Part shown: one piece after another, positions 47,444 through 55,926 of the stretch
How the letters are laid out: each line of letters begins with the position of its first letter
How positions within the stretch are numbered: the stretch's first letter is position 1
Source: Mediterraneibacter hominis
Lineage (GTDB): Bacteria > Bacillota > Clostridia > Lachnospirales > Lachnospiraceae
Assembly (NCBI RefSeq): GCF_014287475.1
Contig: NZ_JACOPF010000001.1
Span: 372,001-436,000, forward strand
Direction: 5' to 3'
DNA length: 64,000 nucleotides
The notes under the pieces: model-generated
What the model was told of the DNA's origin: nothing
Database searches by the model: none
The model's input: only the letters and a program-made list of their open reading frames with translations
Made by a program: the position numbers and the translations under genes

Positions 47444-48769
47444 ATGAAGGTATTGTTTATCTCTCTTGGATGTGATAAGAATCTGGTGGATACAGAAGTG
47501 ATGCTGGGACTTTTAGATTCGAAAGGATACCAGATGACAGATGATGAGGCAGAGGCGGACGTAATTGTGATCAACACCTGCTGCTTTATCCATGATGCGA
47601 AGGAAGAAAGTATCCAGAATATCCTAGAGATGGCAGAATATAAAAAGAACGGAAAAGTAAAAGCACTGATTGTGACAGGCTGTCTCGCACAGAGATACCG
47701 TGAGGAGATTTTACAGGAGATACCGGAGGTGGATATTGTTCTGGGCGTGACTGCATATGATAAAATATTGGAAGCAGTGGACGAAGCACTGAAAGGCAAA
47801 AGTGAGGTGATACTCAAGGACAAGGATATGCTTCCGCTCGTGGATACAAAGCGGCTTGTCACTACGGGAGGACATTTTGCCTATCTGAAAATTGCGGAAG
47901 GGTGTGATAAATGCTGTACATACTGCATTATTCCCAAAATACGGGGGAATTTTAGAAGTGTTCCCCTGGAACGACTTTTAAAGGAAGCAGAAGAACTTGC
48001 AAAGCAGGGAGTCAAAGAGTTGATTTTAGTAGCGCAGGAGACGACGCTATACGGAACAGATTTATATGGAAAGAAAACACTGCCTATTCTATTGAAAGAA
48101 TTATGCAAAATTGCGGGACTTAGATGGATACGACTGCTATACTGCTATCCGGAGGAGATCACAGAGGAGCTTATCCAGGTGATGAAGGAAGAAAAGAAGA
48201 TCTGCCACTATTTGGATTTGCCGATCCAGCACGCAAGTGATGCGGTTTTAAAACGGATGGGAAGAAGAACCACAAAGGCGGAAATAAAAGAAATGATTGC
48301 AAAGCTGCGGAAAGAAATTCCGGACATCTGCCTGCGGACCACTTTGATTACAGGATTTCCCGGAGAGACAAAAAAGCAGCATGAAGAATTGCTGCAATTT
48401 ATAGATGAAATGGAATTTGACCGTTTGGGTGTATTTACATATTCCGCGGAAGAGGATACCCCCGCAGCCGGCATGCCGGATCAGATTCCAGAGGAGGTAA
48501 AAGAGGAGCGACAGGCGGAGCTGATGGAGCTTCAGCAGGAAATTGCATTCGACAATGCAGATGCGATGGTTGGAAAAGAAGTATTGGTGATGGTAGAAGG
48601 AAAGGTTGCAGATGAGAATGCCTATGTAGGACGCACTTATCGGGATGCACCAAATGTGGACGGGCTGATATTCATCAATACAGAAGAGGTGCTTGTATCC
48701 GGAGACTTCGCTAAGGTGAAGGTAACAGGCGCCATAGATTATGATTTGATAGGAGGATTAGTAGAATGA
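47444..48769 (+). CDS. rimO: Ribosomal protein S12 methylthiotransferase RimO
   Basis: A 441-residue radical SAM enzyme that methylthiolates an Asp of S12. Three parts: N-terminal UPF0004 domain with FISLGCDKNLVDTE and two further Cys; radical SAM core with EGCDKCCTYCIIPKIRG near 149; C-terminal TRAM domain ending DYDLIGGLVE. SLGCDKN and the S12-type spacing favour RimO over MiaB. ATG 47444 follows AAAGGAGACG. Overlaps pgsA by ATGA. Confidence 0.96.
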   Translation: MKVLFISLGCDKNLVDTEVMLGLLDSKGYQMTDDEAEADVIVINTCCFIHDAKEESIQNILEMAEYKKNGKVKALIVTGCLAQRYREEILQEIPEVDIVLGVTAYDKILEAVDEALKGKSEVILKDKDMLPLVDTKRLVTTGGHFAYLKIAEGCDKCCTYCIIPKIRGNFRSVPLERLLKEAEELAKQGVKELILVAQETTLYGTDLYGKKTLPILLKELCKIAGLRWIRLLYCYPEEITEELIQVMKEEKKICHYLDLPIQHASDAVLKRMGRRTTKAEIKEMIAKLRKEIPDICLRTTLITGFPGETKKQHEELLQFIDEMEFDRLGVFTYSAEEDTPAAGMPDQIPEEVKEERQAELMELQQEIAFDNADAMVGKEVLVMVEGKVADENAYVGRTYRDAPNVDGLIFINTEEVLVSGDFAKVKVTGAIDYDLIGGLVE

Positions 48770-49308
48770 ATCTGCCAAATAAACTGACAGTTTTAAGAGT
48801 AATAATGGTTCCTTTTTTTGTATTTTTTATGCTTACAGATGTAGGAGGAGCAGCAAATAAGTGGATTGCCCTTGCACTTTTCGTGATTGCCAGCCTGACA
48901 GATATGCTGGATGGGAAGATAGCAAGAAAATACAATCTAGTGACAAATTTTGGGAAATTTATGGATCCGCTTGCAGATAAGCTGCTCGTATGCTCAGCTA
49001 TGATTTGTTTGATTCCGCAGAAAAAGCTTTCTGCTGGAATTGTGATTGTGATTATTGCAAGAGAATTTATTATCAGTGGCTTCAGGCTGGTGGCATCCGA
49101 CAATGGAATTGTGATTGCTGCAAGCTATTGGGGAAAATTTAAGACCGTATTCCAGATGGCAATGATCATTGTTTTAATTGCAGATTTTGGAGGTGTATTT
49201 GATGTAATTGGAGAGATTCTCATCTGGATTGCGCTCGCGCTTACGCTCATTTCACTGTTTGACTATATTATGAAAAATAAGCAGGTGCTGACACAAGGAG
49301 GCATGTAA
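48766..49308 (+). CDS. pgsA: CDP-diacylglycerol--glycerol-3-phosphate 3-phosphatidyltransferase
   Basis: A 180-residue membrane enzyme starting phosphatidylglycerol synthesis. The CDP-alcohol motif is complete: DGKIARKYNLVTNFGKFMDP (D-G-x2-A-R-x8-G-x3-D, next Asp four on). About five hydrophobic segments. Coupled to rimO by overlap and to the CinA-like gene by a one-base gap. Confidence 0.96.
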   Translation: MNLPNKLTVLRVIMVPFFVFFMLTDVGGAANKWIALALFVIASLTDMLDGKIARKYNLVTNFGKFMDPLADKLLVCSAMICLIPQKKLSAGIVIVIIAREFIISGFRLVASDNGIVIAASYWGKFKTVFQMAMIIVLIADFGGVFDVIGEILIWIALALTLISLFDYIMKNKQVLTQGGM

Positions 49309-49309
49309 A

Positions 49310-49789
49310 ATGGAATTAGAAGAAAAAGTGGTTGAAGCGCTTTTTAGACGTCATATGACAGTTACTACGGCAGAATCTTGCACAGGAGGGCTCATTGCAG
49401 GAACGCTTGTCAATGCGGCAGGAGCATCAAAGGTACTGTGTGAAGGATACATTACGTATTCTAATGAAGCAAAAGAACGCTTGGTGGGCGTGCAGCGTGA
49501 GACGTTGGAGAACTATGGTGCCGTTAGTGCACAGACTGCAAAAGAGATGGCTCTTGGAGCAGCGAAAGCGGCAGGAGCAGAGGCGGCGTTGAGTGCGACG
49601 GGAATTGCCGGACCAGGTGGGGGAACAAAAGAGAAGCCGGTGGGACTTGTTTATATCGGCTGTTTCGTGGACGGCAATGTGACAGTGAAGGAATGTCACC
49701 TTGATGGAAGCCGGATGGAGAACCGGCTGATGACTGTACAGACGGCGCTTGAGATGCTGCTTGAAATGTTAGAGGAAAGACCGAATTAG
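49310..49789 (+). CDS. pncC: CinA C-terminal domain protein (nicotinamide-nucleotide amidase type)
   Basis: A 159-residue stand-alone CinA-C domain; members deamidate NMN to nicotinate mononucleotide. Conserved TTAESCTGGLIAGTLV near 18, YSNEAKERLVGV near 49, and GIAGPGGGTKEKPVGLVYI near 98. The N-terminal MoCF domain of full CinA is missing, common in such operons. Last gene before a spacer. Confidence 0.9.
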   Translation: MELEEKVVEALFRRHMTVTTAESCTGGLIAGTLVNAAGASKVLCEGYITYSNEAKERLVGVQRETLENYGAVSAQTAKEMALGAAKAAGAEAALSATGIAGPGGGTKEKPVGLVYIGCFVDGNVTVKECHLDGSRMENRLMTVQTALEMLLEMLEERPN

Positions 49790-49965
49790 CGTGGAAACTT
49801 GTACAAAGTACCGATTGACGAATGTCGAAAATTGTGCGAAAATACCTGTATATGGTGCAGGGCTGACCTTTCGCGGCAGGTGGCGTGAGGTCGTCCGTTT
49901 TTGTGCGGAAAAAGGCAACGTGCCGTATAGGAAGAAAATTATAGATATTTGAAAGGAGTTTTAAC
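49790..49965 (+). other. Leader region of the NifU-like gene
   Basis: A TTGACG at 49814-49819 is the best -35 candidate but has no good partner. The leader can fold: GACCTttCGC with GCGtgAGGTC (about 49864-49891) and GGCACGT/ACGTGCC-like sequence before the ribosome site. It matches no riboswitch class I know. Confidence 0.25.
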
Positions 49966-50658
49966 ATGATTTATTCACATGAAGTAGAAATGATGTGTCC
50001 GGTGGCTCAGGGTGCTAATCACGGACCAGCTCCGATTCCGGAAGAAGCAAAATGGGTGCAGGCAAAAGAGATCAAGGATATTTCCGGTTTGACACACGGT
50101 GTAGGCTGGTGTGCTCCGCAGCAGGGAACATGTAAGCTGACGCTGAACGTGAAAGATGGAATTATTCAGGAAGCGCTGGTTGAGACAATCGGATGTTCTG
50201 GAATGACTCATTCTGCAGCTATGGCATCTGAGATCCTTCCGGGAAAAACAATTTTAGAGGCATTAAACACAGACTTAGTTTGTGATGCAATCAATACAGC
50301 GATGAGAGAATTGTTCTTACAGATTGTATACGGAAGAACACAGAGCGCTTTCTCAGAAGACGGACTTCCGATCGGTGCAGGATTAGAAGACCTTGGAAAA
50401 GGACTGCGTTCTCAGGTAGGAACGATGTATGGAACATTGGCAAAAGGTCCTCGTTATCTGGAAATGGCAGAGGGTTATGTAACAGGTATTGCTCTGGATG
50501 AAAATGATGAGATCATAGGATACCAGTTCGTAAGCCTTGGAAAATTCACTGACTTTATCAAGGCAGGCGATACACCAAATGATGCTTGGGAAAAGGCAAA
50601 AGGACAGTATGGCCGTGTAGCTGATGCAGTGAAAATTATCGATCCACGTAAAGAATAG
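49966..50658 (+). CDS. NifU-like iron-sulfur scaffold family protein
   Basis: A 230-residue protein related to IscU/NifU scaffolds. Cysteines stand where scaffold ligands are expected: GVGWCAPQQGTCKL near 47-54 and TIGCSGMTHSAAMASEI near 83. It is longer than a normal IscU, with extra C-terminal strands. AAAGGAG precedes ATG 49966. In clostridia this type is nearly always next to the GGGtGRT gene, which follows here, so the two probably act together; the role is unproven. Confidence 0.82.
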   Translation: MIYSHEVEMMCPVAQGANHGPAPIPEEAKWVQAKEIKDISGLTHGVGWCAPQQGTCKLTLNVKDGIIQEALVETIGCSGMTHSAAMASEILPGKTILEALNTDLVCDAINTAMRELFLQIVYGRTQSAFSEDGLPIGAGLEDLGKGLRSQVGTMYGTLAKGPRYLEMAEGYVTGIALDENDEIIGYQFVSLGKFTDFIKAGDTPNDAWEKAKGQYGRVADAVKIIDPRKE

Positions 50659-50667
50659 TCAAAAAGG

Positions 50668-50726
50668 CGGGCAGAAAATGCAGAAGTGAACTACACCGGC
50701 AGGAACAAAGTTCATTTTGCATCCGC
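50668..50726 (+). other. Hairpin between NifU-like and GGGtGRT genes
   Basis: ATGCAGAAGTGAACT (50678-50692) pairs with AGTTCATTTTGCAT (50709-50722), flanked by GCGG/CCGC. No T run. Possible processing site within the two-gene operon. Confidence 0.4.
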
Positions 50727-50772
50727 GGCAAATGGATACAGATAACATTAGAATAATCAGGAGGACAAGTAA

Positions 50773-51783
50773 ATGGCTTTATTTGAATCATATGAAAGAA
50801 GAATTGATAAAATCAATGAAGTATTAAATAGCTATGGCATTGCTTCTCTGGAAGAAGCAGAGAAGATTACAAAAGATGCCGGACTGGATGTTTATAATCA
50901 GATTAAGGGAATCCAGCCAATCTGTTTTGAAAATGCATGCTGGGCATATATCACTGGCGCTGCAATCGCGATCAAAAAAGGGTGTACAAGAGCAGCAGAC
51001 GCGGCAGCGGCAATCGGAGAAGGACTGCAGGCATTCTGTATTCCAGGTTCGGTTGCAGATCAGAGAAAAGTAGGCTTAGGACATGGAAACCTTGGCAAAA
51101 TGCTTCTGGAGGAGGAGACAGACTGCTTCGCATTCCTTGCAGGGCATGAATCTTTCGCAGCGGCAGAGGGCGCTATCGGTATTGCAGAGAAAGCAAACAA
51201 AGTCCGCAAAAAACCACTGCGTGTTATCTTAAACGGTCTTGGAAAAGACGCAGCAAAGATCATTTCCAGAATCAATGGATTTACATATGTACAGACAGAG
51301 TATGACTACTATACAGGAGAATTGAAGGAAGTATCCAGAACTGCTTATTCAGACGGACTTCGTTCAAAAGTAAACTGTTATGGGGCAAATGATGTACGTG
51401 AAGGTGTCGCAATCATGTGGAAGGAAGGCGTTGACGTTTCTATCACAGGAAACTCTACAAACCCGACACGTTTCCAGCACCCAGTTGCGGGAACATATAA
51501 GAAAGAATGTGTAGAGGCAGGAAAGAAATATTTCTCTGTAGCTTCCGGCGGCGGTACAGGACGTACTCTTCACCCAGATAATATGGCGGCAGGGCCGGCT
51601 TCCTATGGAATGACAGATACCCTGGGACGTATGCACTCTGACGCACAGTTTGCAGGATCTTCTTCTGTACCGGCCCACGTAGAGATGATGGGACTTATCG
51701 GTGCAGGAAACAATCCAATGGTCGGAATGACAGTAGCGGTTGCTGTAAGCATTGAGGAAGCAGCTAAGGCTGGCAAATTCTAA
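50773..51783 (+). CDS. GGGtGRT protein
   Basis: A 336-residue protein named for its motif SGGGTGRTLHPDNMA (near 257). Other conserved stretches are YNQIKGIQPICFENACWAY near 35 and NSTNPTRFQHPVAGTYKKE near 226. No reaction is known. AGGAGGAC ribosome site. Its 3' end (GGCAAATTCTAAGAAAC) is repeated 1.5 kb downstream, so a mobile element has used this gene end as an attachment site and left the protein intact. Confidence 0.88.
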   Translation: MALFESYERRIDKINEVLNSYGIASLEEAEKITKDAGLDVYNQIKGIQPICFENACWAYITGAAIAIKKGCTRAADAAAAIGEGLQAFCIPGSVADQRKVGLGHGNLGKMLLEEETDCFAFLAGHESFAAAEGAIGIAEKANKVRKKPLRVILNGLGKDAAKIISRINGFTYVQTEYDYYTGELKEVSRTAYSDGLRSKVNCYGANDVREGVAIMWKEGVDVSITGNSTNPTRFQHPVAGTYKKECVEAGKKYFSVASGGGTGRTLHPDNMAAGPASYGMTDTLGRMHSDAQFAGSSSVPAHVEMMGLIGAGNNPMVGMTVAVAVSIEEAAKAGKF

Positions 51784-51788
51784 GAAAC
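51772..51788 (+). repeat. Left attachment-like direct repeat
   Basis: GGCAAATTCTAAGAAAC, spanning the stop codon of the GGGtGRT gene. The exact 17 bases recur at 53268-53284. Confidence 0.75.
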
Positions 51789-51816
51789 AGCGTAAAATAA
51801 AGATTTTTAAGAGCAG

Positions 51817-51856
51817 CAAGGAGTGGTTTAATGTATGAAAATACAGACCACTCCTA
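51817..51856. terminator. Hairpin next to the integrase remnant
   Basis: AGGAGTGGTTTAATGTAT pairs with ATACAGACCACTCCT around a short loop. It could end transcription from either side. Confidence 0.5.
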
Positions 51857-51898
51857 CATTATTCCTACATTATTTCTACAGGCGGATTCCTACAGGAT
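51852..51898. repeat. Short direct repeats resembling recombinase arm sites
   Basis: TCCTACATTAT occurs twice head to tail (51852-51862, 51863-51873), followed by TTCTACAGG and TTCCTACAGG. Tandem short repeats between an integrase gene and its attachment site are typical of arm-binding sites. Confidence 0.45.
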
Positions 51899-51915
51899 AA
51901 AACACGAATTACATT

Positions 51916-52029
51916 CTATTTTATTTTTTCTATTTCTGTTCTCAGTCGGTCGGGGTCACGTTTTGTGTACACCCGTTCTGTAATATCTGCAATGGAATGT
52001 CCGACCATGTATTTAATAGCATATTCATC
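51916..52029 (-). pseudogene. 3' remnant of a tyrosine recombinase (phage-type integrase)
   Basis: The last about 37 codons read YAIKYMVGHSIADITERVYT then KRDPDRLRTEIEKIK, matching the integrase C-terminus with the GH(S) motif and the catalytic Tyr in VYTKR. Upstream of this the frame loses similarity, so the catalytic Arg and most of the protein are gone. It adjoins the left attachment repeat. Confidence 0.75.
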
Positions 52030-52450
52030 TTTTACAAGGCAGACGATTGGGGCGTACTGGAGTACGACGATTAAGGATAACACCGCAAATCGCGAAAATA
52101 TCATGGATTTAGGTGTGTGTTCTTGTAAAGAGAGGGGAATCAAAGGAGTAATAGATGGATTCATAAAAGTGATACTCTGGGGTATGAGGATTATCCCTGT
52201 GAAATGACAATGCTTCGATGGAAAGCTTCGCGAAATTTACACGTTCTATTACGGAGGTTGATCTGATGGCAGGCATTTACATATCCAAGGAGTAGCGATT
52301 CTTCGATGGCATGTCTATATCAAGTCTAATGCATATCTATAAGAGTTCTGACATGGTCTCTTTCTTTTTTAATTATCGGGAGAAAGTACAAGAAAATACC
52401 CGGAAAGAAATATCCTCTCCGGGATAGAAAATGAATGATATTTAGAAAAC

Positions 52451-53002
52451 TTACAGATCTAGCTCCGAAAAGTTAATGGTTAAGTCCTCGTAAATATTTG
52501 CTTTGATACTGTCGTGGAAAGAATGGGCTTCAGCATTAAAATGCCCCTGTTCAAGATAGTAAACGAATATACTTTTTTTTGCAGGATCTACGATCCAGTA
52601 TTCTCTTACTCCGGCTTCCGCATATAAGTTCAGTTTCAAAACGTAATCATGGCTGGAATTACCAGGAGAGACGATCTCAATAATCCAATCGGGGGCACCA
52701 GTACAGCCGCGGTCTGTGAGCTTGTTGCGGTCGCATATTATACTTATATCCGGTTCGACTATGGTTTTTCTATCTTCCCACAATTTGACGGCGAATGGGG
52801 CAGGATAGATGCGACAGGAACCGCCTTTTGATTTAATGTAATTATTGATGACTGTGTGTAATTCGCCGAGTATAGTTTGGTGAATTCTTGACGGGGCGGC
52901 TTGATTATAGATTAGATTCCCTTCAATCAGTTCTGCTCGGATATTTTCAGGCAGATTGTAATAATCATCCTCTGTATAAATTTTAACATGTGCTAATGAC
53001 AT
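52451..53002 (-). CDS. Uma2 family (DUF820) putative endonuclease
   Basis: A 183-residue protein of the restriction-endonuclease-like Uma2 family. The PD-(D/E)xK-type core shows as VEPDISIICDRNK, GAPDWIIEIVSPGN and KLNLYAEAGVREYWIVDP. Function is not established; members multiply in cyanobacteria and mobile DNA. AAAGGAGGTCTG precedes ATG 53002. It is the only intact gene inside the repeat-bounded element. Confidence 0.88.
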   Translation of the reverse strand: MSLAHVKIYTEDDYYNLPENIRAELIEGNLIYNQAAPSRIHQTILGELHTVINNYIKSKGGSCRIYPAPFAVKLWEDRKTIVEPDISIICDRNKLTDRGCTGAPDWIIEIVSPGNSSHDYVLKLNLYAEAGVREYWIVDPAKKSIFVYYLEQGHFNAEAHSFHDSIKANIYEDLTINFSELDL

Positions 53003-53267
53003 GGATCAGACCTCCTTTGAGCTTTTCATTTTCAATTTGAGTATAGCATAATTAAAAGGCAATTGAAATAAAGAAGTAAAAATATTGTCAGAGGTATTGT
53101 CTGCGTGATGCTTGCCAGTCTATGAGGAAATGCAGGTAGCACTAGAAGAAGCTGGAAAACAAGATTAAGTAAAAATGCTGTGAAAAGGTAACATACAGGT
53201 AACAAAAAGGCCGTATGTGCCCGTGTTTACAGAGGCTCCTGTTTCCACCTAGAAAGCGACAAAAGAA
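53003..53267. other. Degraded sequence at the right end of the mobile element
   Basis: No supported gene. A short frame ending near 53167 (VYEEMQVALEEAGKQD) looks like a gene tail without its body. Confidence 0.35.
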
Positions 53268-53284
53268 GGCAAATTCTAAGAAAC
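53268..53284 (+). repeat. Right attachment-like direct repeat
   Basis: GGCAAATTCTAAGAAAC, identical to 51772-51788. Confidence 0.75.
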
Positions 53285-53404
53285 TTCTGTTTATTTATAA
53301 TAATCAAGAAAAACTATTTTCAAGAATATTGCTTTTAAGAATCGTATATGCTACAATGCCAATAGGCAAAATGAAGTGAGTAATCCATGGAACTTGACTA
53401 CAGC

Positions 53405-53438
53405 AAAGACCCCGGTGGTGCACCACTGGGGTCTTTTT
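53405..53438 (+). terminator. Strong terminator
   Basis: AAAGACCCCGGTGGTG pairs with CACCACTGGGGTCTTT, then TT. Probably the original terminator of the NifU-like/GGGtGRT operon, now separated by the inserted element. Confidence 0.8.
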
Positions 53439-53519
53439 ACTGTGGCTCTATCGGGCGGAGGAATATATGGGAGGCTTGCCTGGCAGGAAGAATATGAACA
53501 GGGAAAGGAAGGAAGAAAA

Positions 53520-54080
53520 ATGAGAAAAAATTTTGGAGCAAAACCGTTTACGTATCCACAACCGGTTTTGATTATTGCTACTTATGGGGAAGACGGAACA
53601 CCGGACGCTATGAATGCGGCGTGGGGAGGAATCAGCGAGTCTAATCAGATTTCCATGTGCTTAAGTGCGGGACATAAAACTGTGAAAAATATTCTGGCGC
53701 GTAAGGCGTTTACTGTTAGTATGGCAGATGAAGCGCATGTTGTGGAGGCGGATTATGTGGGAATCGTTTCAGGAAATAAAGTGCCAGATAAACTAGAAAA
53801 GGCAGGACTTCACACTTTTCCAAGTGAATTCGTTGACGCGCCCTTGATAGAGGAATTCCCTATGGCGCTGGAGTGCAGGCTTATTAGCTACGATACAGAA
53901 TATGAACGTGTAGTGGGAGAGATTGTAAATGTAAATGCGGATGAAAAAATATTGGATGAAAACGGAAAAATAGATCCGGCAAAATTAAAGCCAATTACAT
54001 TTGATCCTGTAAATTATACGTATCTGGCATTGGGGGAGAAAGTTGGGAATGCATTTAAAGATGGGAATTTGCTGAAATAG
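53520..54080 (+). CDS. Flavin reductase-like, FMN-binding split-barrel protein
   Basis: A 186-residue protein of the flavin reductase/DIM6-NTAB family. Start region KPFTYPQPVLIIATYGEDG, then AAWGGISESNQISMCLS and RKAFTVSMADEAHV, correspond to the FMN-binding strands. Substrate unknown. ATG 53520 follows AAGGAAGGAAG; the open frame before it runs through a terminator and is not coding. Confidence 0.88.
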   Translation: MRKNFGAKPFTYPQPVLIIATYGEDGTPDAMNAAWGGISESNQISMCLSAGHKTVKNILARKAFTVSMADEAHVVEADYVGIVSGNKVPDKLEKAGLHTFPSEFVDAPLIEEFPMALECRLISYDTEYERVVGEIVNVNADEKILDENGKIDPAKLKPITFDPVNYTYLALGEKVGNAFKDGNLLK

Positions 54081-54092
54081 TTACAAATTATG

Positions 54093-54130
54093 AAAAACGC
54101 TGAATCTTAATTTCAAGATTCAGCGTTTTT
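54093..54130. terminator. Bidirectional terminator
   Basis: AAAAACGCTGAATCTT (54093-54108) pairs with AAGATTCAGCGTTTTT (54115-54130). It ends the flavin reductase gene and overlaps the stop of the LacI gene coming the other way. Confidence 0.88.
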
Positions 54131-55150
54131 GTATGCACGCGTAGTGTTTCGTTCGATTAAAGTGGGTTCTATGATAATCTTTCTGGGCTCTTTCGATGGT
54201 TCCTCTAGTAGATCGATCATAACTTTAGAAGCTTCTGACGATATTTTCTCTACGTGCTGGCTGACGGTAGTAAGCTGTATCCGGTGCAGCCCGGAATAAA
54301 CGATATTATCAAAACTTACGAGGGATACGTCATCTGGTATTCGTATCCCGTGTTCTTCGCAGTAATCCATGAAACCAAGGGCAAGTAAGTCATTGGACAA
54401 AAGAAAAGCAGAAGGAAAATCAGGAGAAGGGGACAGGGAAAAAATCTTTTTCGCAGCCTCATATCCTGTTTCCATCTTCCAGTTCAGATCAAAGAGACAA
54501 TATTGTTCATTATATGAAAGGCAATAATTTTTGAGCGCCTGACGGTAACCTAAAAAACGCTGGTAAGAAGCAGTGGAGCTTTTATGATGTCCGGACATAA
54601 AGCTGATTTTCTTATGACCGAGATTGATTAGATGTCGGGCTGCTATATAACCCGCCTGAAAGTTATCTGTGACGACAAAGGAACCGTTGTAATGTTCAGT
54701 GATACGGTTGACAAGCAGAATAGGAAGCTCCAGTTTATTGATATATTTATCAGCCTCTTTGCTGTTGACAGTCACAAGAATGATTCCACAGTAATGATAC
54801 TGTTTGGCAAATTGAATAAACTCTATCTCCTTGCGGTAATCATATTCACTGTTAAAAGTTGTGACAATATAGCCGTGTGTGTCCAAATTTTTTTGAATTC
54901 CAAAAGCGAGATCTGCATAAAATGGATTTCGTATATCACCGAGGATCAATGCTACCATATTGCTTTTGCCACGGCTTAAGCTCTGGGCGATTGTATTGGG
55001 ACGGTAACCAATCTCATCTACAAAATTAAGAATTTTTTCTCTTACAGAGTCACTGACTCCAGGGGCATTATTGATAGCACGTGATACTGTCGAAGGAGAA
55101 ACCTTAAGCATTTTAGCAACTTCAGCTATTGTATAAGAATGTTTATCCAT
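54113..55150 (-). CDS. LacI family transcriptional regulator
   Basis: A 345-residue repressor-type protein. The helix-turn-helix and hinge are complete (TIAEVAKMLKVSPSTVSRAI, then GYRPNTIAQSLSRGKSNMVA), followed by a periplasmic-binding-like sensor domain. It stands downstream of the SSS transporter operon on the same strand. A LacI-type operator with a central CG lies in the leader of that operon, so local control is likely. Confidence 0.92.
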   Translation of the reverse strand: MDKHSYTIAEVAKMLKVSPSTVSRAINNAPGVSDSVREKILNFVDEIGYRPNTIAQSLSRGKSNMVALILGDIRNPFYADLAFGIQKNLDTHGYIVTTFNSEYDYRKEIEFIQFAKQYHYCGIILVTVNSKEADKYINKLELPILLVNRITEHYNGSFVVTDNFQAGYIAARHLINLGHKKISFMSGHHKSSTASYQRFLGYRQALKNYCLSYNEQYCLFDLNWKMETGYEAAKKIFSLSPSPDFPSAFLLSNDLLALGFMDYCEEHGIRIPDDVSLVSFDNIVYSGLHRIQLTTVSQHVEKISSEASKVMIDLLEEPSKEPRKIIIEPTLIERNTTRAYKNAES

Positions 55151-55233
55151 AAATTTTATCCCCTTATCCTGATATTGTTTCTGAATATTAATTAATATAA
55201 TTAGTATAGCATTTTTCAGGAAAAAAGAAAATA

Positions 55234-55286
55234 AGAAGACATCTCTCTTTTATAAGTTAATACTCTGGCAGGAGAGATGTCCTCTT
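55234..55286 (-). terminator. Terminator of the SSS transporter operon
   Basis: On the minus strand AAGAGGACATCTCTC pairs with GAGAGATGTCTT, followed by CTTATTTTCTTTTTT. It separates the operon from the LacI gene. Confidence 0.65.
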
Positions 55287-55308
55287 AAAAAATGCTGTAT
55301 ATATTTCT

Positions 55309-55902
55309 TTAGTGACAGGTCAAAGAAAATAATATCTTTTTATACATTTCCTCCTTTTGCTTAAAGTCCTCCGGCGTAGAAGCTATACTTGCAATGACCA
55401 GGCGTTTGGTTACATCACAGTAAGTAGTGAGTTGTAGTGACAATATTGTTTCTTCTTTTCCGAAAGAACGGTAAACAGAATGGTTAGCCCGAATAGAAGA
55501 GTGCATAAGGTAAGCTTTATGCGGCAATCCATCTACTGGCTCTATAGAAACGATCTCAAAACGGTCTTTTCTATTTTTCTTTTGCTTCCTCTTATACTGC
55601 ACTTGAATTTCCTGCATATACTCATCGATTGTTGTCTCTTTTTTTAGCTTTGCCCATCTCAACGACAGAGAAGCCTGGTCAGGGCTGTGCTTATCAGCAG
55701 AACGATCGATCTTAGCGAAACCATCGTGAAATGCAAAAGACTTACTAGGGTTTACATATATCTGCCACGTATCCGGATGAAGGATACTTACTCCATAAAC
55801 TTGAAACGGAATCAAATGATACTCTTCAGATACGATTTTCTGTAAGTGGTTAGGCTGATGAAAATCTTGTTCTGCAAGATTCCCTCTGTTAAAACGAAAC
55901 AT
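55309..55902 (-). CDS. Hypothetical protein in the SSS transporter operon
   Basis: A 197-residue protein I do not recognise. It is soluble-looking, with no signal peptide or membrane helix. The middle (VYGVSILHPDTWQIYVNPS, then LSLRWAKLKK) and the end (TYCDVTKRLVIASIASTPED) look like an alpha/beta fold of the kind seen in small lipid- or photosystem-P-like domains, but this is only an impression. ATG 55902 is preferred to ATG 55911 because AAAGG is correctly spaced for it. It starts 24 bases after the transporter gene and should be co-expressed. Confidence 0.65.
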   Translation of the reverse strand: MFRFNRGNLAEQDFHQPNHLQKIVSEEYHLIPFQVYGVSILHPDTWQIYVNPSKSFAFHDGFAKIDRSADKHSPDQASLSLRWAKLKKETTIDEYMQEIQVQYKRKQKKNRKDRFEIVSIEPVDGLPHKAYLMHSSIRANHSVYRSFGKEETILSLQLTTYCDVTKRLVIASIASTPEDFKQKEEMYKKILFSLTCH

Positions 55903-55926
55903 ATACAACATCCTTTCTGCACAAAA

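Larger units (their letters stand above)
51772..53284. mobile_element. Decayed integrated element
   Basis: About 1.5 kb bounded by the 17-base direct repeat. It contains the 3' end of a tyrosine recombinase gene next to the left repeat (minus strand), putative arm-site repeats, unrecognised fragments (52030-52440 and 53010-53267) and one intact Uma2 gene. A terminator just right of the element (53405) fits the original end of the GGGtGRT transcript. Presumably a larger element lost most of its genes. Confidence 0.65.

Noticed and set aside
49790..49965. Possible riboswitch before the NifU-like gene
   Set aside because: Some pairing is possible, but no conserved core of a known class could be matched by eye; kept only as a low-confidence leader.
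52201..52440. A nine-codon frame with a good ribosome site (GGAGG then MAGIYISKE)
   Set aside because: It may be the remains of a gene start in the decayed element, but nothing downstream continues it, so no gene is called.
53376..53519. Upstream in-frame extension of the flavin reductase-like gene
   Set aside because: It would be translated through a strong factor-independent terminator at 53405-53438; ATG 53520 has the proper ribosome site.
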